Source of the DNA: DATEPR01 sp963780635
Lineage (GTDB): Bacteria > Actinomycetota > Actinomycetes > Mycobacteriales > Pseudonocardiaceae
DNA: 64,000 bases
Direction: 5' to 3'
Assembly: GCA_963780635.1 (NCBI GenBank)
Contig: CAWACW010000012.1
Span: 965,223 to 1,029,222, forward strand
Shown here one piece after another: positions 52,095-61,081 of this stretch. Positions within the stretch are counted from its first letter, which is position 1. Every line of letters starts with the position of its first letter. The notes under the pieces are model-generated. The model ran no database searches and was not told the DNA's origin. It saw only the letters and a program-made list of their open reading frames with translations. The position numbers were made by a program, and so were the translations under genes.

Positions 52095-53182
52095 TTCATC
52101 TCGCTCTCAAGCCATGTGGCGGCAATGTCGGCGCCGCCACCCACCGTCGAGAGCACCCGCGCGCGCTCAGAGAACAGATGCAGATCGGTGTCGACGACGT
52201 AGCCCATGCCGCCATGCAGCTGGTGGGCGTTGAGCGTGATCTGCTTGACCGCGTCGGCGCGGATTCTCGCGATCGCGGTTTCGCGGGTCGCGGTGCCGCC
52301 GCGCCCGATCCAGAATACCGCGGAGTGCGCCGCGAGCCGGGCGGCGGCCAGCGCGATGTGCATGTCAGCCACTATGTGCTGCGCCGCCTGGAACGCCGCG
52401 ATCGGCCTGCCGAACTGTTCGCGCATCTTCGTGTAGTCGACGGTGCGCTGCACCACCGCCTCGCCCACCCCGACGAGATCGAGGCAAGACAACGCCACCG
52501 CGGCGTTCGCCACTCGGCGCAGTTGTTGTTCGCTGACTTCGGCGGCTTCGTCGACGACCACGCCGTCGAAGCGGACCGTGAACGCGCGGTGCCCGCCCAT
52601 CATCGCCAGCGGCTCGACGCTGACGCCGCGCGAGCCGGTCTCGACCACGCAACCAAGCGTCCGTCCGCCAGCGTTCGCCGTGACGACGATCAGGTCGGCG
52701 AGGTCGGCATCGGTGACGAAATCGCAAACGCCACTGAGCCGCCAGCCGTCTCCGTCGGGCGGCCTTCAACCAGCGGGGTGACGACGGCCGCGTCACGGGG
52801 GCTGAACACCGCGCAGGTATCCCGGGCCGCGCCGGATGCCAGCGCGGGCAGCCATGCCGCGCGCGCAGCCGGCCCGCCGAGCCAGTCGATGGCCAGCGCG
52901 GCATGTGCGGTGCTCTGAACGACCGTGGGGCACAACGCACGTCCGGCCTCGACACTAGAAGATGCCGAGATCGGAGAGGCTCCCGCCGGAGCCGCCGTGG
53001 CCTTCGTCGATGGCCAGCCCCAGCACACCCGCCGCGGCCAGCGCCTTCCACAGTCCCGCCGGCATGCGTTCCCCGCCCGGAACCTTCAGCGCGCGGGCAA
53101 GCGTCGTCGGGCACTCGGCGGTCAGCAGGCTTCGGCACATCGACGCGAGGTCGCGCTCGTCTTGGTCGGGAATCGCTCTCAT
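52076..53182 (-). pseudogene. Acyl-CoA dehydrogenase FadE-type B, frameshifted
   Basis: Three frames together give a complete FadE of about 365 residues: MRAIPDQDERDLASMCRS ... GGSGGSLSDLGIF, then VEAGRALCPTVVQSTAHAALAIDWLGGPAA, then LSGVCDFVTDADLADLIVV ... QHIVADMHIALAAARLAAH ... LHGGMGYVVDTDLHLFSERA. The shifts are near 52,958 and 52,755. The sequence lacks a canonical catalytic Glu region of homotetrameric enzymes that I can point to, as in one subunit of the alpha2beta2 steroid FadE pairs. It is followed immediately (overlap) by the MaoC genes. Confidence 0.75.
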
Positions 53183-53186
53183 CCGG

Positions 53187-54368
53187 TCACCGCCCGTGCG
53201 ACGGCATCCCGTGACCGCGCTGGGCGATCACGTCCCTGAGCACCTCGTTGGTGCCGCCTCCGAAGCGCATCAACGGCGACACCCGATACAGCCGTTCGAA
53301 GAAACCACCGAGCGGGGCATCGGGGCTGCGATGGGCGATCAGACCGTCGGGCCCAAGCAGGTCGATCGCCAAATCAGCGATGCGCTGGCGTAATTCGCTG
53401 GTGAATATCTTCTCGACGCTGACCTCCACCGAAGGAATGTCTTCCGCCGTCGAGCATCGACGCTGCCTCGTAGCCCATCAGCGTCGCCACGGCGACGTCG
53501 GCCTCGGCGTGCACGAGGCGGCGGCGAAACACCGGGTCGTGCGCGGGCACCGAACCGTCTCGCACGGGCCGGACGGCAAGCGCGATCAGATCGTCCAGCG
53601 CGCGGCGCAGGTCACCTGCGTTGGTCAGCGCGCCGCGCTCGAGATCCAGGGCGCCGGTGATGTAGGTCCATCCCCTGTTGAATTCACCGATCAGGTTGGT
53701 GACGGGCACGCGCACGTCGTTGAAGAACGTCTCGTTGGTGCGGTAACCGGACCAGGCGTACAGCGGTCGGATCTCGATGCCGGGGCTGTCGATGGGGACC
53801 ATGATCGACCGAGATACCGCGATGGCGGGGCGCGTCGGGATCGGTACGCACGCATAGCCATTCGTGGGTGCACCGCTGCGCGCCGCTGTTCCAGATCTTG
53901 GACCCGTTGATCACCCATTCGTCGCCGTCGCGGACGGCCCGGGTGCGCAGGCTGGCCAAGTCTGTTCCGGCGTTGGGCTCGGAATAGCCGACCGCGCAGA
54001 CGATTTCACCCTCGGCGATCGCCGGCAAAAATTCCTTCTTGTTCTGTTCGGTGCCGTGCCGCATGATCATCGGCGCCACCGACGTCACGGTGAGGTCGGG
54101 GCCGGGCACCCCCGCGTATTCGAACTCGGTCATCAGCAGGTGCTGGTGCATCGCAGTGAGTCCGAGGCCGCCGTACTCCTGCGGCCAGTTCAGCCCGAAC
54201 CAGCCCCGCTCGCCGATCTTGCGCCGGAACGCCGACAGCTCGCCGCCCTGGTATTCGAGTCCGTGCTCGGCCATCTCGGCCCGCAGCGCCGGCGTGACGG
54301 TATCCGCGAGGAACTGCCGGACCTCTGCCACCCATCGGCGGTGCTCATCGTCGAGCTCGAAATCCACA
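53187..54368 (-). pseudogene. Acyl-CoA dehydrogenase FadE-type A, frameshifted
   Basis: Three frames assemble to a FadE26/FadE29-like dehydrogenase: DFELDDEHRRWVAEVRQFL ... GYSEPNAGTDLASLRTRAVRDG (FAD/substrate loop), then VPIDSPGIEIRPLYAWSGYRTNETFFNDVRVPV, then EKIFTSELRQRIADLAIDLL and PLMRFGGGTNEVLRDVIAQRG. The shifts lie near 53,805 (one extra base restores ISVIMVPI) and about 53,435. GTG 54368 is the start. It is the first gene of the operon. Conserved ends on both sides of each shift argue for sequencing error or very recent inactivation. Confidence 0.77.
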
Positions 54369-54467
54369 TCAGCGAGCGTATCGGGGGCGAGAATCGCGGG
54401 ACAGCGACGGTAAGTTGACCGCGAGCCGCTGACGCGGTCTGACGCTGATCCGAGAGATCGTTGAACT

Positions 54468-56843
54468 ATGCGAGTTGACGGGCGGACCATCACCGTCTCC
54501 GGCAACTTGCTGCTGCCAGTGACTCGACGCACGAACGAGATCCTGCGGCTGATCGTCGCGGCTGCGTTCCTCGCGATCGTGATCGCCGCGTCGCTGATCA
54601 CCCGTAGCAAGTGGGACGCGCTCGAACGGTCGATCTCGCGCATCATCGGCGTGCTCCCGCCCGAGAAGGCCAACCTGGTCTACATCGTCTACGGCGTCGC
54701 GATCCTCGCGCTGCCGTTCGTGATCTTGATCGGCCTCGTCCTGCGCCGCCGATGGCGGTTGCTCGGCGCGTATGGCGCGGCCGGGCTGCTTGCCGTCTTG
54801 GCGCTGTCGACCAGCAGCAGCGGCTTCTCGGCGCCGACCTGGCACTTCGATCTGTCGGACAAGCTCGGCACCAACTTGTCGCGGTTCCTCGACGACCCCC
54901 GATGGATCGCGATGCTTGCCGCGGTTCTGACGGTGTCGGGGCCGTGGGTACCGGCCAACTGGCGTCGCTGGTGGTGGGCTCTGCTGCTCGCCTTCGTGCC
55001 GATCCACCTCGTCGTCAGCGCCGTGATCCCCGCCCGTTCGCTCCTCGGGCTTTCGGTCGGCTGGTTCGTCGGCGCACTCGTCGTCCTCGTCGTCGGGACA
55101 CCCGCGCTGGAAGTTCCCCTCGACGGCACCGTTCGCGCGTTGGCCCGACGCGGCGTCGCCGTGTCGGGGCTCACAGTGGTGCGCCCGGCCTCAGGCGGAC
55201 CGCTGGTCCTGTCCGCGAACTCGATACAGCCGGATGCGGTCACGATCGTCGAGCTGTTCGGCCCAAGCCAGCGCAGCGGCCGCACGATGGGCCAGCTGTG
55301 GCGGAAGCTGCAGTTGCGCGGCAGTGAGACGGCGCCCCTGCAAACCTCCCTGCGCCGCACGATCGAGCACCGCGCGTTGATGGCGCTCGCCATCGGAGAG
55401 CTCGACCTCGCCAACGCCTCGCCCATTGCCGTAGCGTCGCTCGACCGCGGCTGGATGATGTACGCGCGCACCCCCCAGCGTGGAACACCCGTCGACGATG
55501 CCGCGGACGCGACACCCGTTGAACACGTGTGGGAGTCGTTGCGGCAGCTGTACGACCATCAGATCTCCCACGGTGACCTCCGAGCCAGGGAGATCACCGT
55601 CGACGACGGCGTCGTTCGCTTCGGCGGGTTCGGGAACGCCGAGTACGGCGCCACCGAGTCACAACTCCAGTCGGACATCGCCCAGCTCCTGGTGACGACG
55701 TCCGACAAGTACGACGCGAAGTCAGCTGTTGGTGCGGCCATCGACGTGTTTGGCAAGCAGACGATCCTGACAGCGTCGCGCCGGCTCACCAAATCTGCTG
55801 TGCCCAAACGAATCCGCGACTCTGTGACCAACGCCGGCGGCGTCATCAACGGCGCACGTGAGGAGGTCAAGCTCCAGACCGGCACCGATCAGATCAAAAC
55901 CGAGACGATCACGCGTTTCACCCGCATCCAAGTGATCCAGCTCGTCCTTCTCGGCGCGCTGGTCTACGTGGCCTATCCGTTCATCAGCGCATTGCCGACG
56001 TTCTTCTCCGAGCTGAGAACCATGCACTGGGGGTGGGCGCTGCTCGGGCTGACGGTCTCGGCGTTGACGTACGTCGGTGCCGCCGGGTCGCTGTGGGCGT
56101 GCGCCGACGGCCTGGTGAGCTTCAAGAACCTCGCCATCATGCAGGTGGCCAACACCTTCGCCGCCACAACCACCCCGGCAGGTGTCGGCGGGCTCGCCCT
56201 CAGCACGCGTTTCCTGCAGAAGGGCGGCCTGAACGCTGTGCGCGCCACGGCGGCGGTCGCGCTGCAACAGACAGTGCAGGTCGTCGTTCACGTCGCGCTT
56301 CTCATCTGCTTCACGGCCGCGGCGGGTGCGTCGGCCAGCCTGTCTCACTTCGTCCCGTCCGCCGCGCTGCTGTACCTGATAGGCGGGCTCGCGCTCGGCG
56401 TCGTCGGAACATTCCTGCTCGTGCCCAGGCTGCGACGCTGGCTCGGGGCGGAGTTGCGGCCCCGGCTCCAGGAAGTCGGGCGAGACCTCATTGAACTGGC
56501 CCGCGAACCGAAGCGCCTGGGCCTGATCGTTCTCGGCTCCGCCACCACGACTCTCGGTGCGGCACTGGCTTTGTGGTCCAGCGTCGAGGCGTTCGGAGGC
56601 GGAACCACGTTCATCACAGTCACCGTCGTCACCATGATCGGCGGAACACTGGCCTCGGCAGCGCCCACCCCCGGCGGTGTCGGCGCGGTTGAGGCCGCGC
56701 TGATCGGCGGCCTTGCCGCTTTCGGGGTGCCGGCTGCGGTCGGCGTGCCGTCCGTGCTGCTCTATCGGGTTCTCACGTGCTGGATACCCGTGTTCGTCGG
56801 GTGGCCGGTCATGCGGTGGCTGACGAAGAAAGAAATGATCTAA
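54468..56843 (+). CDS. Lysylphosphatidylglycerol-synthase-like flippase with kinase-like insert
   Basis: This 791-residue membrane protein has six or so N-terminal helices (residues 25-210). A central cytoplasmic region (about 220-470) contains a kinase-like stretch (HISHGDLRAREITVDDGVVRFGGFGNAEYG) in which HGDL resembles a catalytic loop but the DFG Asp is replaced. The C-terminal half has the LPG_synthase_TM/UPF0104 helices (FAATTTPAGVGGLALSTRFLQ, TPGGVGAVEAALIGGL). Mycobacterial members are membrane lipid flippases or regulators of unknown substrate. It is divergent from the FadE operon. The kinase-like part looks inactive (inference). Confidence 0.75.
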   Translation: MRVDGRTITVSGNLLLPVTRRTNEILRLIVAAAFLAIVIAASLITRSKWDALERSISRIIGVLPPEKANLVYIVYGVAILALPFVILIGLVLRRRWRLLGAYGAAGLLAVLALSTSSSGFSAPTWHFDLSDKLGTNLSRFLDDPRWIAMLAAVLTVSGPWVPANWRRWWWALLLAFVPIHLVVSAVIPARSLLGLSVGWFVGALVVLVVGTPALEVPLDGTVRALARRGVAVSGLTVVRPASGGPLVLSANSIQPDAVTIVELFGPSQRSGRTMGQLWRKLQLRGSETAPLQTSLRRTIEHRALMALAIGELDLANASPIAVASLDRGWMMYARTPQRGTPVDDAADATPVEHVWESLRQLYDHQISHGDLRAREITVDDGVVRFGGFGNAEYGATESQLQSDIAQLLVTTSDKYDAKSAVGAAIDVFGKQTILTASRRLTKSAVPKRIRDSVTNAGGVINGAREEVKLQTGTDQIKTETITRFTRIQVIQLVLLGALVYVAYPFISALPTFFSELRTMHWGWALLGLTVSALTYVGAAGSLWACADGLVSFKNLAIMQVANTFAATTTPAGVGGLALSTRFLQKGGLNAVRATAAVALQQTVQVVVHVALLICFTAAAGASASLSHFVPSAALLYLIGGLALGVVGTFLLVPRLRRWLGAELRPRLQEVGRDLIELAREPKRLGLIVLGSATTTLGAALALWSSVEAFGGGTTFITVTVVTMIGGTLASAAPTPGGVGAVEAALIGGLAAFGVPAAVGVPSVLLYRVLTCWIPVFVGWPVMRWLTKKEMI

Positions 56844-56850
56844 CGGTCCG

Positions 56851-57348
56851 TTACGGCCCGCAGCCCTGCGGCTTGGGGAGGCGCGTGATCATCACGCCGC
56901 CGTCCGTGAGCGACACGCCGATCGTGTCGGCGGCGTAGCCCCACGCCCACGACGTCATCGTGTCGGTGACCTCGCCACACCAGGGCATGCCGTTCAGGTC
57001 GCCGTGGGTGGGTAGCTCGGACCGCATCTGCGCCACCAGCTCGTCGTAGCTCCCCGGAACTTCCCAGAACTCGAAACCGGGTGGCGTGGGTTTTCCCGTG
57101 AACTGCCGCGCCCCCAGGGGCAACGTCATTTCCGGGACCAGAAGGGAACGCGGGCCACCCAAATCGGGAAGTGGGGCGCTGGGCGGCGGTTGCGCCGACG
57201 GCAGCGCGGCCGCGCTCGAGGACGACGGCGTGGGCTCCGCGCCCTTCACCGCCAGCACGCCGATGACGACGGCGACGACGATCACCAGCGGCGCGACGAC
57301 TGCCAACCACCACCCGTAGGGGTTACGTCGGCGCGGCCGCGGTGCCAT
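56851..57348 (-). CDS. Single-pass membrane-anchored protein, unknown function
   Basis: This 165-residue protein has a basic N-terminus (MAPRPRRRNPYGWW), one helix (LAVVAPLVIVVAVVIGVLAV), a Pro/Ser/Ala-rich linker and an exported domain (GFEFWEVPGSYDELVAQMRSEL, WCGEVTDTMTSWAWGYAADTI) with two Cys (WCGE and PQGCGP) that could pair. Start ATG 57348 chosen after a non-coding-looking stretch. Such short membrane-anchored proteins are common in mycobacteria; I recognise no family. Confidence 0.7.
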   Translation of the reverse strand: MAPRPRRRNPYGWWLAVVAPLVIVVAVVIGVLAVKGAEPTPSSSSAAALPSAQPPPSAPLPDLGGPRSLLVPEMTLPLGARQFTGKPTPPGFEFWEVPGSYDELVAQMRSELPTHGDLNGMPWCGEVTDTMTSWAWGYAADTIGVSLTDGGVMITRLPKPQGCGP

Positions 57349-57525
57349 TTCGTACTCCCTTGCGACACGATTTGGTAACTCAGTTTCAATCGAGCGTTCT
57401 GTGGATACATACGACCACATTCGGCATCGTCCCGCGCTTCAGTTGGCGAAATCAACGGTCGAGGCCAATCCCCTCAGCTACCTCACAAATTTGACGCCAA
57501 CCAGCGAGCGAAGGAAAATATTGCA

Positions 57526-58542
57526 ATGAGCATTTCGCGTTTCAGGGATGAAACTGAAGGTGGGACACTGCGAACCCGCTGTGAAGCATGGCTGCGCCGG
57601 CTCACTATGGCCGGCGTAGCGGCAGTGCTGCTTTGCGGGCTGGCAACTGTCGGCGGCGGCGCGAGCGCGCACGCGTTCTCCCGGCCCGGGTTGCCGGTCG
57701 AGTATCTGGACGTCCCGTCGGCATCGATGGGGCGCGACATCCGGGTCCAGTTCCAGAGCGGCGGGTCGGGCTCGCACGCGGTGTACCTGCTCGACGGCTT
57801 GCGCGCCCGCGACGACTACAACGGCTGGGACATCGAGACCAACGCGTTCGAGATGTACTACCAGTCGGGTCTGTCGATCGTCATGCCCGTCGGTGGCCAG
57901 TCCAGCTTCTACACGAACTGGTACAAGCCGGCCTGCGGCAAGAGCGGCTGCCTCACCTACAACTGGGAGACCTTCCTGACCAGCGAGCTGCCCAACTGGC
58001 TGCAGTCCAACCGGCAAGTGAGCTCGACCGGCAATGCCGCGGTCGGGCTGTCGATGGCCGGCTCAGCGTCGATGGTCCTGGCGATGTACTACCCGCAGAT
58101 GTACGTCTACGCCGGCTCGCTGTCCGGCTTCCTGAACCTGTCCGAGGGCTGGTGGCCGGGACTGGTCAACACCTCCATGGGCGACGCGGGCGGATACAAG
58201 TCCAACGACATGTGGGGTCCGTCGAGTGATCCCGCGTGGAAGCGCAACGACCCGATGGTCAACATCGACAAGCTCGTCGCCAACAACACCCGCCTGTGGG
58301 TGTACTGCGGCAACGGCAAGCCCAACGAGCTCGGCGGCGACAACTTCAACGCCAAGTTCCTCGAGGGCTTCACTCTTCGCACCAACAAGACCTTCCAGGA
58401 CAACTACATCGCGGCCGGCGGCAAGAACGCGGTGTTCAACTTCCCCGAATCCGGCACACACAGCTGGGAGTACTGGGGCCAGCAGCTGGGTGCGATGAAG
58501 CCAGACCTGCAACGGACGCTGGGCGCGACACCTACCAGCTAG
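57526..58542 (+). CDS. Antigen 85-type mycolyltransferase
   Basis: This 338-residue secreted alpha/beta-hydrolase transfers mycolic acids to trehalose and arabinogalactan. The N-terminal signal (to about residue 50, ending ASAHA) precedes FSRPGLPVEYLDVPSASMGRDI. The catalytic Ser176 (GLSMAGS), Glu280 and His312 correspond to mature Ser126, Glu230 and His262 of the family if cleaved at 50. Cys137 and Cys142 match the usual disulfide. ATG 57526 has AAGGA upstream. This is the best single marker that the right block is from a mycolate-containing actinobacterium. Confidence 0.96.
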   Translation: MSISRFRDETEGGTLRTRCEAWLRRLTMAGVAAVLLCGLATVGGGASAHAFSRPGLPVEYLDVPSASMGRDIRVQFQSGGSGSHAVYLLDGLRARDDYNGWDIETNAFEMYYQSGLSIVMPVGGQSSFYTNWYKPACGKSGCLTYNWETFLTSELPNWLQSNRQVSSTGNAAVGLSMAGSASMVLAMYYPQMYVYAGSLSGFLNLSEGWWPGLVNTSMGDAGGYKSNDMWGPSSDPAWKRNDPMVNIDKLVANNTRLWVYCGNGKPNELGGDNFNAKFLEGFTLRTNKTFQDNYIAAGGKNAVFNFPESGTHSWEYWGQQLGAMKPDLQRTLGATPTS

Positions 58543-58559
58543 GGGCATAGATTCACCGC

Positions 58560-59045
58560 ATGGCAGAAGAGTCAGCTGCGGTCTCCGTGTCGCATCCACC
58601 TGGCGCGGTTCTGCGTGCCGTCAACCCCGTGCTGCGGCGTCTGCTGGGCACGCCGCTGTTGGGCGGTCTACGCCGGCAGTTCATGGTGCTGAATTTCAAC
58701 GGCCGCAAGACGGGACGGGCGTACTCGATCCCGGTGAGCGCGCACGTGATTGACGGCGACATCTATGCCCTGGCCGGTGCGCCGTGGACCAAGAACTTCC
58801 GCGGCGGCCACGCGGTCGAGGTGGTCCACGACGGGAAGACGACGACGATGCGCGGCGAACTCATCGTGGACCCGGCCGTGGTCGCCGCCCTCTCACACCA
58901 CGCCGCCGAGACCTACGGTGCCAAGCAGGCGCAGCGCGTCATGGGCCTCAAATTCCGCGGCGACGCTGTCCCCACTCTCGATGAGTTCACGAAGGCCGTC
59001 GAAGCCAACGACCTAGTCGCGATCCGGTTGACCGCGGGCGTCTAG
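58560..59045 (+). CDS. Ddn-like (deazaflavin-dependent) nitroreductase-family protein
   Basis: This 161-residue split-beta-barrel protein is of the F420-dependent quinone reductase group. LNFNGRKTGRAYSIPVSAHVIDGDIYALAGAPWTKNFRGG contains the conserved GRKTGR and PVSA-type pocket; the N-terminal helix (VLRAVNPVLRRLL) is amphipathic, as in Ddn. It is 17 bases after the antigen 85 gene, so probably co-transcribed. The role is F420H2-linked reduction, possibly of quinones; evidence for the cofactor is by family only. Confidence 0.78.
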   Translation: MAEESAAVSVSHPPGAVLRAVNPVLRRLLGTPLLGGLRRQFMVLNFNGRKTGRAYSIPVSAHVIDGDIYALAGAPWTKNFRGGHAVEVVHDGKTTTMRGELIVDPAVVAALSHHAAETYGAKQAQRVMGLKFRGDAVPTLDEFTKAVEANDLVAIRLTAGV

Positions 59046-60064
59046 TGCGAGCTGTTGTGCTCGTGGCCCCGCGGCTTGTGATTGCCCTGCCTGCTCACTG
59101 ACGCCCCGCTCACTGATGCGTTGCCAGACTGAAGAGGCTTGTGGACCGAGCGGACGGGCTTGGATTTCGGGGCAGCCTTCGGGACAGACGATGACTTGCC
59201 GGAGGCCTTCGACGCGGCAAGCGTCTGAGTCGGCGTCTTTGCCGCGGCGGCAAGCGGTGTGACCGGAATTGGCTCGGTGAACGCGTGATTGATGAAGGCG
59301 GCGGAGTCGTTGATCGTCTTCGACACCGAGGTGCCCACTGCCTGAAGGGTCTTACCGATGTCGCCGGTGGTGCCGATAGTCCTGAAGAATGCGTCGCCCG
59401 CTTGCGTCAACCCGAGCAACAACCGCTCGGGCGCCTGGAAGACCAACGCCGAGGTGACCTCGATCGTCCGAACCACGGCGGCTTCCAGCGCATTGTGGAC
59501 CGGTGGAGGCGGCATTGTGCCGGGTGGCTGCGTCAGGGCGTCGAGTGTCACAGCCCGAAAGTCGTTGAACGCCTGCACGATATTCGCCGGCTGTGTGACG
59601 GCGGTGGTGGCGAGATCGATGAGCCCGACGACCGCAACCTCCAGAGCATTCTGCGCGCGAGGCAACACCAAGTTGAGGTCGTTGTCGATGATGTGGGTTA
59701 CGGCGTTGTTGAGAGCACCGCTGACCGTGGCGTCACTGAGCAGAGCGGCTTGGATGAACGGCACACCCTGCTGGAGCTCCTGGACCAACGTCAGCGGGAG
59801 TATCGCAAAGAGAGTCGGGACTTCGACGAGGCCCTGGACGATGAACGGGCAGATCAGTGAGCAGTTTTCGAGTTGGTTGACGACGAACTGCTCGATCGGC
59901 GCGCCCAACGGCGGCGCGGTGGCGGCCGCCGAAAGACGCACCTCTGCCTGCACTGTCGGCGGTGCTTGTGGCTCCACCGGCAACGCCGCCGCCGAGGTGG
60001 CAATCACCCCGGCTGCGGCGATGGCCATGCTCGTCGTAGCTGCGGACCAGAGAGACACGCGCAT
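59042..60064 (-). CDS. Exported mycobacterial protein, unknown function
   Basis: This 340-residue secreted protein has a signal peptide (MRVSLWSAATTSMAIAAAGVIATSAAALPVE). The central domain shows repeated amphipathic helices with PTLFAILP, PAQNALEVAVVGLIDLATTAV and HNALEAAVVRTIEVTSALVFQAPERLL. The tail is basic and Ser/Lys-rich, ending PRGHEHNSSH. The composition resembles mycobacterial exported or outer-membrane proteins of the GjpA type; I am unsure of that link. It overlaps the Ddn-like gene end by four bases, convergent. Confidence 0.7.
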   Translation of the reverse strand: MRVSLWSAATTSMAIAAAGVIATSAAALPVEPQAPPTVQAEVRLSAAATAPPLGAPIEQFVVNQLENCSLICPFIVQGLVEVPTLFAILPLTLVQELQQGVPFIQAALLSDATVSGALNNAVTHIIDNDLNLVLPRAQNALEVAVVGLIDLATTAVTQPANIVQAFNDFRAVTLDALTQPPGTMPPPPVHNALEAAVVRTIEVTSALVFQAPERLLLGLTQAGDAFFRTIGTTGDIGKTLQAVGTSVSKTINDSAAFINHAFTEPIPVTPLAAAAKTPTQTLAASKASGKSSSVPKAAPKSKPVRSVHKPLQSGNASVSGASVSRQGNHKPRGHEHNSSH

Positions 60065-60255
60065 GATCGACTCCTAGGACGTGGTGCGGGTCACACTCTT
60101 AGACACGACCTGCACCGCCCGCCGGTTCGATTTTCGCGATCCGGTTCTCGCACTCGTCGCGAGTGGCGCTCGCCCAACGTGCGTACAGGGCGGAAACAGG
60201 GGCGATTTTTCGCCGTGCGCTCACGTTCGGCGATGGTGCACTCGGCGAGTAGCGC

Positions 60256-61017
60256 TCAGATCTGGTTGACTCCGCCGTCCACCGGGATGTCCGCGCCGGT
60301 GGTGAAGCTGCTCAGGTCCGACGCGAGGAACAGGACCGCGTTCGCCACCTCGTCCGGCCGGCCGAAGCGGGCCAGCGGCACGGTGCTGCGCTGATGGTTC
60401 TCGAAGTCGGCGAGGGCGTTCGGTCCGGGTGCAACCAACTCGGCGAGAGTCTCGATTCCGGGGGTGTCCGTTGCGCCTGGGCTCACCGCGTTCACGCGAA
60501 TCTTCCGGTTGCGCAACTCGCTGGCCCACGTCCGGGCGAACGACCGGATCGCCGCCTTGATCGCCGCGTACACACCGGTGCCATCGGCGCCGCGGGCTGC
60601 CACCGTCGACGAGTTGAGGACGATCGAGCCGCCGTCGTTGATCAGCGGCAGCGCCTTCTGCACCGTGAACACCACACCCTTCAGGTCGACGTTGAGCAGC
60701 GTGTCCAAGTGCTCGGCGGTGATGTCGCCGAGCCGGGCCACATCGATGATGGCGGCGTTCGCGAACAGGACGTCGATGCGCCTGCCGGTGTCGGTGACCG
60801 CCGCGAACAGCCGGTCCAGGTCGTCTTCGTTGCTGACGTCGCCCTGCACTCCGATGGCGTTGTCGCCGAGTTCCTTTACCGCAGTGTCGAGTTCGGCCTG
60901 ACGGCGTCCCGTGACGAACACGAACGCGCCCTCATCGACGAATCTCTTCGCGGTGGCGAAGCCGATGCCCGTGGTGCCACCTGTGATGACGGCTGTCTTG
61001 CCGTTGAGCAGAGCCAT
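60256..61017 (-). CDS. Short-chain dehydrogenase/reductase
   Basis: This 253-residue SDR has VITGGTTGIGFATAKRF, FANAAIIDVARLGD in place of NNAG, NSSTVAARG with the catalytic Ser, YAAIKAAIRSFART with Tyr-Lys, and AVSPGATDTPG. It closes FTTGADIPVDGGVNQI. Genes of this type paired with a TetR regulator are very common in soil actinobacteria and often detoxify aldehydes or ketones. Upstream, at 61040-61053, lies an operator-like repeat. Confidence 0.88.
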   Translation of the reverse strand: MALLNGKTAVITGGTTGIGFATAKRFVDEGAFVFVTGRRQAELDTAVKELGDNAIGVQGDVSNEDDLDRLFAAVTDTGRRIDVLFANAAIIDVARLGDITAEHLDTLLNVDLKGVVFTVQKALPLINDGGSIVLNSSTVAARGADGTGVYAAIKAAIRSFARTWASELRNRKIRVNAVSPGATDTPGIETLAELVAPGPNALADFENHQRSTVPLARFGRPDEVANAVLFLASDLSSFTTGADIPVDGGVNQI

Positions 61018-61039
61018 GATTGTCTCCTCGAACTGTTCT

Positions 61040-61053
61040 GTACCAACTGGTCA
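61040..61053 (-). promoter_or_regulatory. TetR-type operator between TetR and SDR genes
   Basis: GTACCAACTGGTCA contains the ACCA-AC-TGGT inverted repeat (61042-61051), the symmetry common for TetR-family operators. It lies 24 bases upstream of the SDR start and within the 64-base gap after the TetR gene. Confidence 0.6.
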
Positions 61054-61081
61054 ATAACAGGAGACGTCGAAATGACCGGAT

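Noticed and set aside
51152..53182. Programmed frameshifting or selenocysteine readthrough as explanation for the broken FadE/MaoC genes
   Set aside because: The shifts lie at different, non-slippery positions and the breaks are frame changes, not single in-frame TGA codons; indel error or decay explains them better.
46592..54467. KstR-type operators for the sterol-like cluster
   Set aside because: I looked in the gaps before the P450 and the FadE operon for an inverted AGAAC/GTTCT-type repeat and found none.
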